Source of the DNA: Azoarcus sp031546845 | Lineage (GTDB): Bacteria > Pseudomonadota > Gammaproteobacteria > Burkholderiales > Rhodocyclaceae | Direction of reading: 5' to 3' | NCBI GenBank assembly: GCA_031546845.1 | Contig: JAVBJT010000027.1 | Location: 111,682 to 175,681 of the forward strand | Length of the DNA: 64,000 nucleotides | Part shown: positions 61,370 to 64,000 of the stretch, piece after piece | Layout: each line of letters starts with the position of its first letter | How positions within the stretch are numbered: the stretch's first letter is position 1 | Program-made: the position numbers and the translations under genes | The notes under the pieces: generated by a model | Database searches by the model: none | Seen by the model: only the letters and a program-made list of their open reading frames with translations | Told to the model about the DNA's origin: nothing

Positions 61370-63178
61370 ATGAGACGCGCACCCAGCGCCTTGCCCGCGC
61401 CCGCATCGGCCGAGCGCCACGACTGGCAAACACTCAAGAGCCTGTTTCCGTTCATCTGGGCCTACCGCGCGCGGGTGTTGTTCGCGCTGGCATGCTTGAT
61501 CGGCGCAAAGGGCGCCAACGTCACCGTGCCCATCGTGTTCAAGAATGTGGTGGATGCGTTGGCGATCACACCGGCGCAAGCCTTCATCGTCGTTCCCGCC
61601 GCGTTGTTGCTGGCCTATGGCGTGCTGCGTTTTTCCACATCGCTGCTGGGCGAACTACGCGAGATTCTGTTCGCCCGCGTCACACAGCAGGCGGTGCGGC
61701 GCATTTCGCTGCAGGTGTTCGGCCATCTACACGCACAGTCGCTGCGCTTTCACCTTGAGCGGCAAACCGGTGGGCTGACCCGTGATATCGAGCGCGGCAC
61801 GCGGTCGGTCGGTTCGCTGATCAGCTATACGCTGTATTCGATTCTGCCGACGCTGGTGGAAATCGGCCTCGTTCTCGGCATTTTGCTTGTACGCTACGAT
61901 GCTGTATTCGCCTTCGTCACCGTCGTTACGCTGGTGGTCTATATCGTCTTCACGGTGAAGATGACGAACTGGCGCACCACACTGCGCCGCCGCGTAAACG
62001 AGCTGGATTCCACCGCCAATGCTCGCGCCATCGACAGCCTGCTCAATTTCGAGACAGTGAAATATTTCAACAACGAGGCATTCGAGGCGCATCGCTACGA
62101 CGAACAGTTGCGCCAGTGGGCGGCGGCGCAGATCAAGAACCAGTATTCGCTATCGGCGCTCAATATCGGCCAGGCGGCGATCATCGCCGTGGGCGTGACC
62201 GCAATGATGTGGCTGGCGGCAAACCGGGTGGCGGCCGGCGGCATGACCATCGGCGACATCGTGCTGGTCAATGCCTTTCTCATCCAGCTTTACATTCCGC
62301 TCAATTTTCTCGGCGTCATGTACCGCGAATTGCGCCAGGCGCTAACCGATATCGAGCGCATGTTCGGCCTCATGCACGAGCACCGCGAGATCGCCGACGC
62401 ACCCGACGCTACGCCGCTGCCGCCAGGGCCGGCGAGCGTGCGCTTCGATGCGGTGGATTTCGCCTACGATCCCAAGCGGCCGATCTTGCACGGCGTGGAT
62501 TTCGATATTCCCGCCGGCCATACCGTGGCCGTCGTCGGCCATTCCGGCTCGGGCAAGTCGACGCTGGCGCGGCTGCTTTACCGTTTTTACGACGTGCAGG
62601 GGGGCGGTATCCGCGTCAATGGCCACGACATTCGCGGCCTGACCCAAAACAGCCTGCGCGCGGTTATCGGCATCGTTCCGCAAGACACGGTGCTATTCAA
62701 CGACACGCTGCTGTACAACATCCAATACGGCCGCCCGGACGCCAACCGCGAGGAAGTCGAGGCCGCCGCGCGCGCGGCCCAGCTCGAGGATTTCATCCGC
62801 CGTTTACCCGACGGCTACGACACGCGCGTGGGCGAGCGCGGGCTGAAGCTTTCCGGCGGCGAAAAACAGCGCGTGGCGATTGCCCGCGCGCTGCTGAAAA
62901 ATCCGGCCATCTTGATCTTCGACGAAGCCACGTCGGCGCTAGACTCGCAAACCGAAAAAGCCATCCAGGCTCAACTTGAGCGTGCCGCCGCCGGCCGTAC
63001 CGCGTTGGTCATCGCGCACCGTCTATCTACGGTAATGAACGCCGACGAGATCATCGTGCTCGACCAAGGCCGCATCGTCGAACGCGGCCATCACACCGAT
63101 CTGCTTGCCCGTGACGGCGCCTACGCACAGATGTGGCTCCTGCAGCAGCAGGAAGAAGCCGTCCGCGAAACGGTTTGA
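61370..63178 (+). CDS. ATM1-type ABC transporter (fused membrane and ATPase domains)
   Basis: The 602-residue half-transporter has a six-helix membrane domain (about 25-330) and an ATPase domain with Walker A VGHSGSGKST near 385, the LSGGEKQRVAIARALL signature, and Walker B ILIFDEATSALD. SLLNFETVKYFNNEAFEAHR in the membrane domain is the ATM1/HMT1 hallmark. Homologues export glutathione-linked or persulfide compounds and protect against heavy metals. It works as a homodimer. It may be co-transcribed with the LysE-type gene. Confidence 0.92.
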   Translation: MRRAPSALPAPASAERHDWQTLKSLFPFIWAYRARVLFALACLIGAKGANVTVPIVFKNVVDALAITPAQAFIVVPAALLLAYGVLRFSTSLLGELREILFARVTQQAVRRISLQVFGHLHAQSLRFHLERQTGGLTRDIERGTRSVGSLISYTLYSILPTLVEIGLVLGILLVRYDAVFAFVTVVTLVVYIVFTVKMTNWRTTLRRRVNELDSTANARAIDSLLNFETVKYFNNEAFEAHRYDEQLRQWAAAQIKNQYSLSALNIGQAAIIAVGVTAMMWLAANRVAAGGMTIGDIVLVNAFLIQLYIPLNFLGVMYRELRQALTDIERMFGLMHEHREIADAPDATPLPPGPASVRFDAVDFAYDPKRPILHGVDFDIPAGHTVAVVGHSGSGKSTLARLLYRFYDVQGGGIRVNGHDIRGLTQNSLRAVIGIVPQDTVLFNDTLLYNIQYGRPDANREEVEAAARAAQLEDFIRRLPDGYDTRVGERGLKLSGGEKQRVAIARALLKNPAILIFDEATSALDSQTEKAIQAQLERAAAGRTALVIAHRLSTVMNADEIIVLDQGRIVERGHHTDLLARDGAYAQMWLLQQQEEAVRETV

Positions 63179-63254
63179 ACACGGCGGCACGGTGTCGCAG
63201 GCAATCCGGCAAACGAACGGATGTCGATCACGACCGGCCAATGCCGCAAGTGCT

Positions 63255-63290
63255 CAAAAATAAAAAAGGCCGGGCATGACATGCCCGGCC
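63255..63290 (-). terminator. Rho-independent terminator of the right-edge chemoreceptor gene
   Basis: On the minus strand, GGCCGGGCAT and ATGCCCGGCC (63268-63277 and 63281-63290) form a 10-bp stem with a three-base loop, followed by TTTTTTATTTTTGAG. It starts 38 bases after the chemoreceptor stop at 63329. Confidence 0.9.
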
Positions 63291-63328
63291 CCTCTCGCTC
63301 CGGTTCTGACTGAACCGGAAATGCGCGA

Positions 63329-64000
63329 TCAAATCGTGTAGGCGCCGATCACCTTGTTCAGATCGGTCGCCAGATCGTTCAACTCCGTACTCGATTCGGC
63401 GGTCCGCTGTGCCGTCACGCTCGTTTCCTCGGCCATCTGCGCCACCTTCTCGATTTCGTGCGCCATGCTGTTGCTGGCCACGCTCTGCTCGCGCATCGCG
63501 CTCGAAATGTCCGCCACCTGACTCATCACCTCGTCGGTGGTCTGTCTGATCTGGGTGATCGCTTCAAGCGCTGCTTGCGCATTGGTCACGCCCGCCTCCA
63601 CCTCCGTAACCGTATTCTTCATCGCCGCCACGGTTTGCGCGGCCTCGGTCTGGATGGCATGCACCGTGCTGGAAATTTCCTGCGTCGAGCCGCTTGTGCG
63701 TTCCGCCAGCTTGCGCACTTCGTCCGCAACCACCGCGAAGCCGCGCCCCATCTCGCCCGCGCGCGCCGCTTCGATGGCCGCGTTGAGCGCGAGCAGATTG
63801 GTCTGATCGGCGATTTCCTTGATGGTGTTGACGACAACGCCGATGCTTTCCGTGCGCTGCACCAGGCTTTCGATCTGCGACGACGACTGCCGCACGTAAT
63901 GGGCGATCTGATTGATCCGGGCGATGGTGCCTTCGATCACCGCGCCGCCGTTTTCCGCCTGGCTCCCCGCCCTGCGTGCGCACTCGTCGGCCTCGGTGGC
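63329..64000 (-). CDS. Methyl-accepting chemotaxis protein, C-terminal part (5' end beyond window)
   Basis: The frame is open from base 64000 to the stop at 63329 (223 residues). It covers the MCP signalling domain, with the hairpin EIADQTNLLALNAAIEAARA followed by GEMGRGFAVVADEVRKLAE around the middle and the downstream SSTVHAIQTEAAQTVAAM helix. It lacks a CheR-binding pentapeptide (ends DLNKVIGAYTI). Sensor and membrane parts are outside the window. It differs in sequence from the haem-c receptor at 21.7 kb. Confidence 0.93.
   Translation of the reverse strand, partial: ATEADECARRAGSQAENGGAVIEGTIARINQIAHYVRQSSSQIESLVQRTESIGVVVNTIKEIADQTNLLALNAAIEAARAGEMGRGFAVVADEVRKLAERTSGSTQEISSTVHAIQTEAAQTVAAMKNTVTEVEAGVTNAQAALEAITQIRQTTDEVMSQVADISSAMREQSVASNSMAHEIEKVAQMAEETSVTAQRTAESSTELNDLATDLNKVIGAYTI

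Overview
The window is 64 kb of GC-rich, densely coding bacterial DNA. Gene content (cobalamin uptake, hopanoid-precursor genes hpnD/hpnE, SHP/DHC-type cytochromes, cytochrome c', bacterial cytochrome b561, a double-length UvrA, ribE-ribBA-ribH-nusB order) points to a respiratory betaproteobacterium, perhaps Rhodocyclales- or Nitrosomonadales-like. That placement is inference from gene content only. Most of the window reads as chromosomal core, with AT-richer accessory patches near 9.0-10.7 kb, 14.1-14.6 kb, 30.7-31.2 kb and 38.3-39.3 kb. I found no tRNA, rRNA, CRISPR array, insertion sequence or integrase.

Left part (1-24.9 kb). tamB runs off the left edge. Behind it on the minus strand are an OafA-type acyltransferase and trpG-trpD-trpC without trpE. 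Next come a duplicated-domain secreted protein, a beta-carbonic anhydrase, a SMUG-type uracil-DNA glycosylase with an AmpG-like permease, a SUKH protein, a UvrD-like helicase with a degraded NERD-like N-terminus, and two unknown genes. A four-gene haem/flavin redox operon follows (SHP-type cytochrome, dihaem cytochrome, PepSY protein, ferric-reductase-like flavoprotein). Then there is a YidD-like protein with a Cys-rich tail, a chemoreceptor with a c-type haem motif in its sensor domain, a cytochrome c' and a cytochrome b561.

Middle part (24.9-45.4 kb). A 1.9-kilo-residue UvrA is followed by a YcxB-like protein and a probable metal-uptake operon (DUF2946, TlpA-like thioredoxin, TonB receptor, exported BNR-propeller protein with a Cys cluster), which I suspect handles copper. 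Then come a DUF3422 protein and a polymorphic-toxin island: an Rhs protein with a PAAR-like N-terminus whose variable tip is a metzincin-like zinc protease (HExxHxxGxxD plus a Met-turn), a probable periplasmic immunity gene directly behind it, and a further small gene. hpnE and hpnD lie upstream of it.

Right part (45.4-64 kb). A DUF1697 gene diverges from ribE-ribBA-ribH-nusB. A cobalamin-riboswitch-controlled operon btuB-btuF-btuC-btuD plus an atypical cob(I)alamin adenosyltransferase reads leftward from about 54.1 kb. Rightward from 54.6 kb is a set of exported envelope proteins (DUF3300, DUF2950, a patatin/Omp85-type phospholipase, a SYLF lipid-binding protein, a duplicated-domain protein), then a LysE-type exporter and an ATM1-type ABC transporter. 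A chemoreceptor signalling domain runs off the right edge.

The strongest candidates for new biology are the Rhs-metzincin toxin with its unrecognised immunity partner, the haem-c chemoreceptor beside two cytochrome genes, and the redox and copper-type operons whose gene combinations suggest a joint function that sequence alone cannot name.
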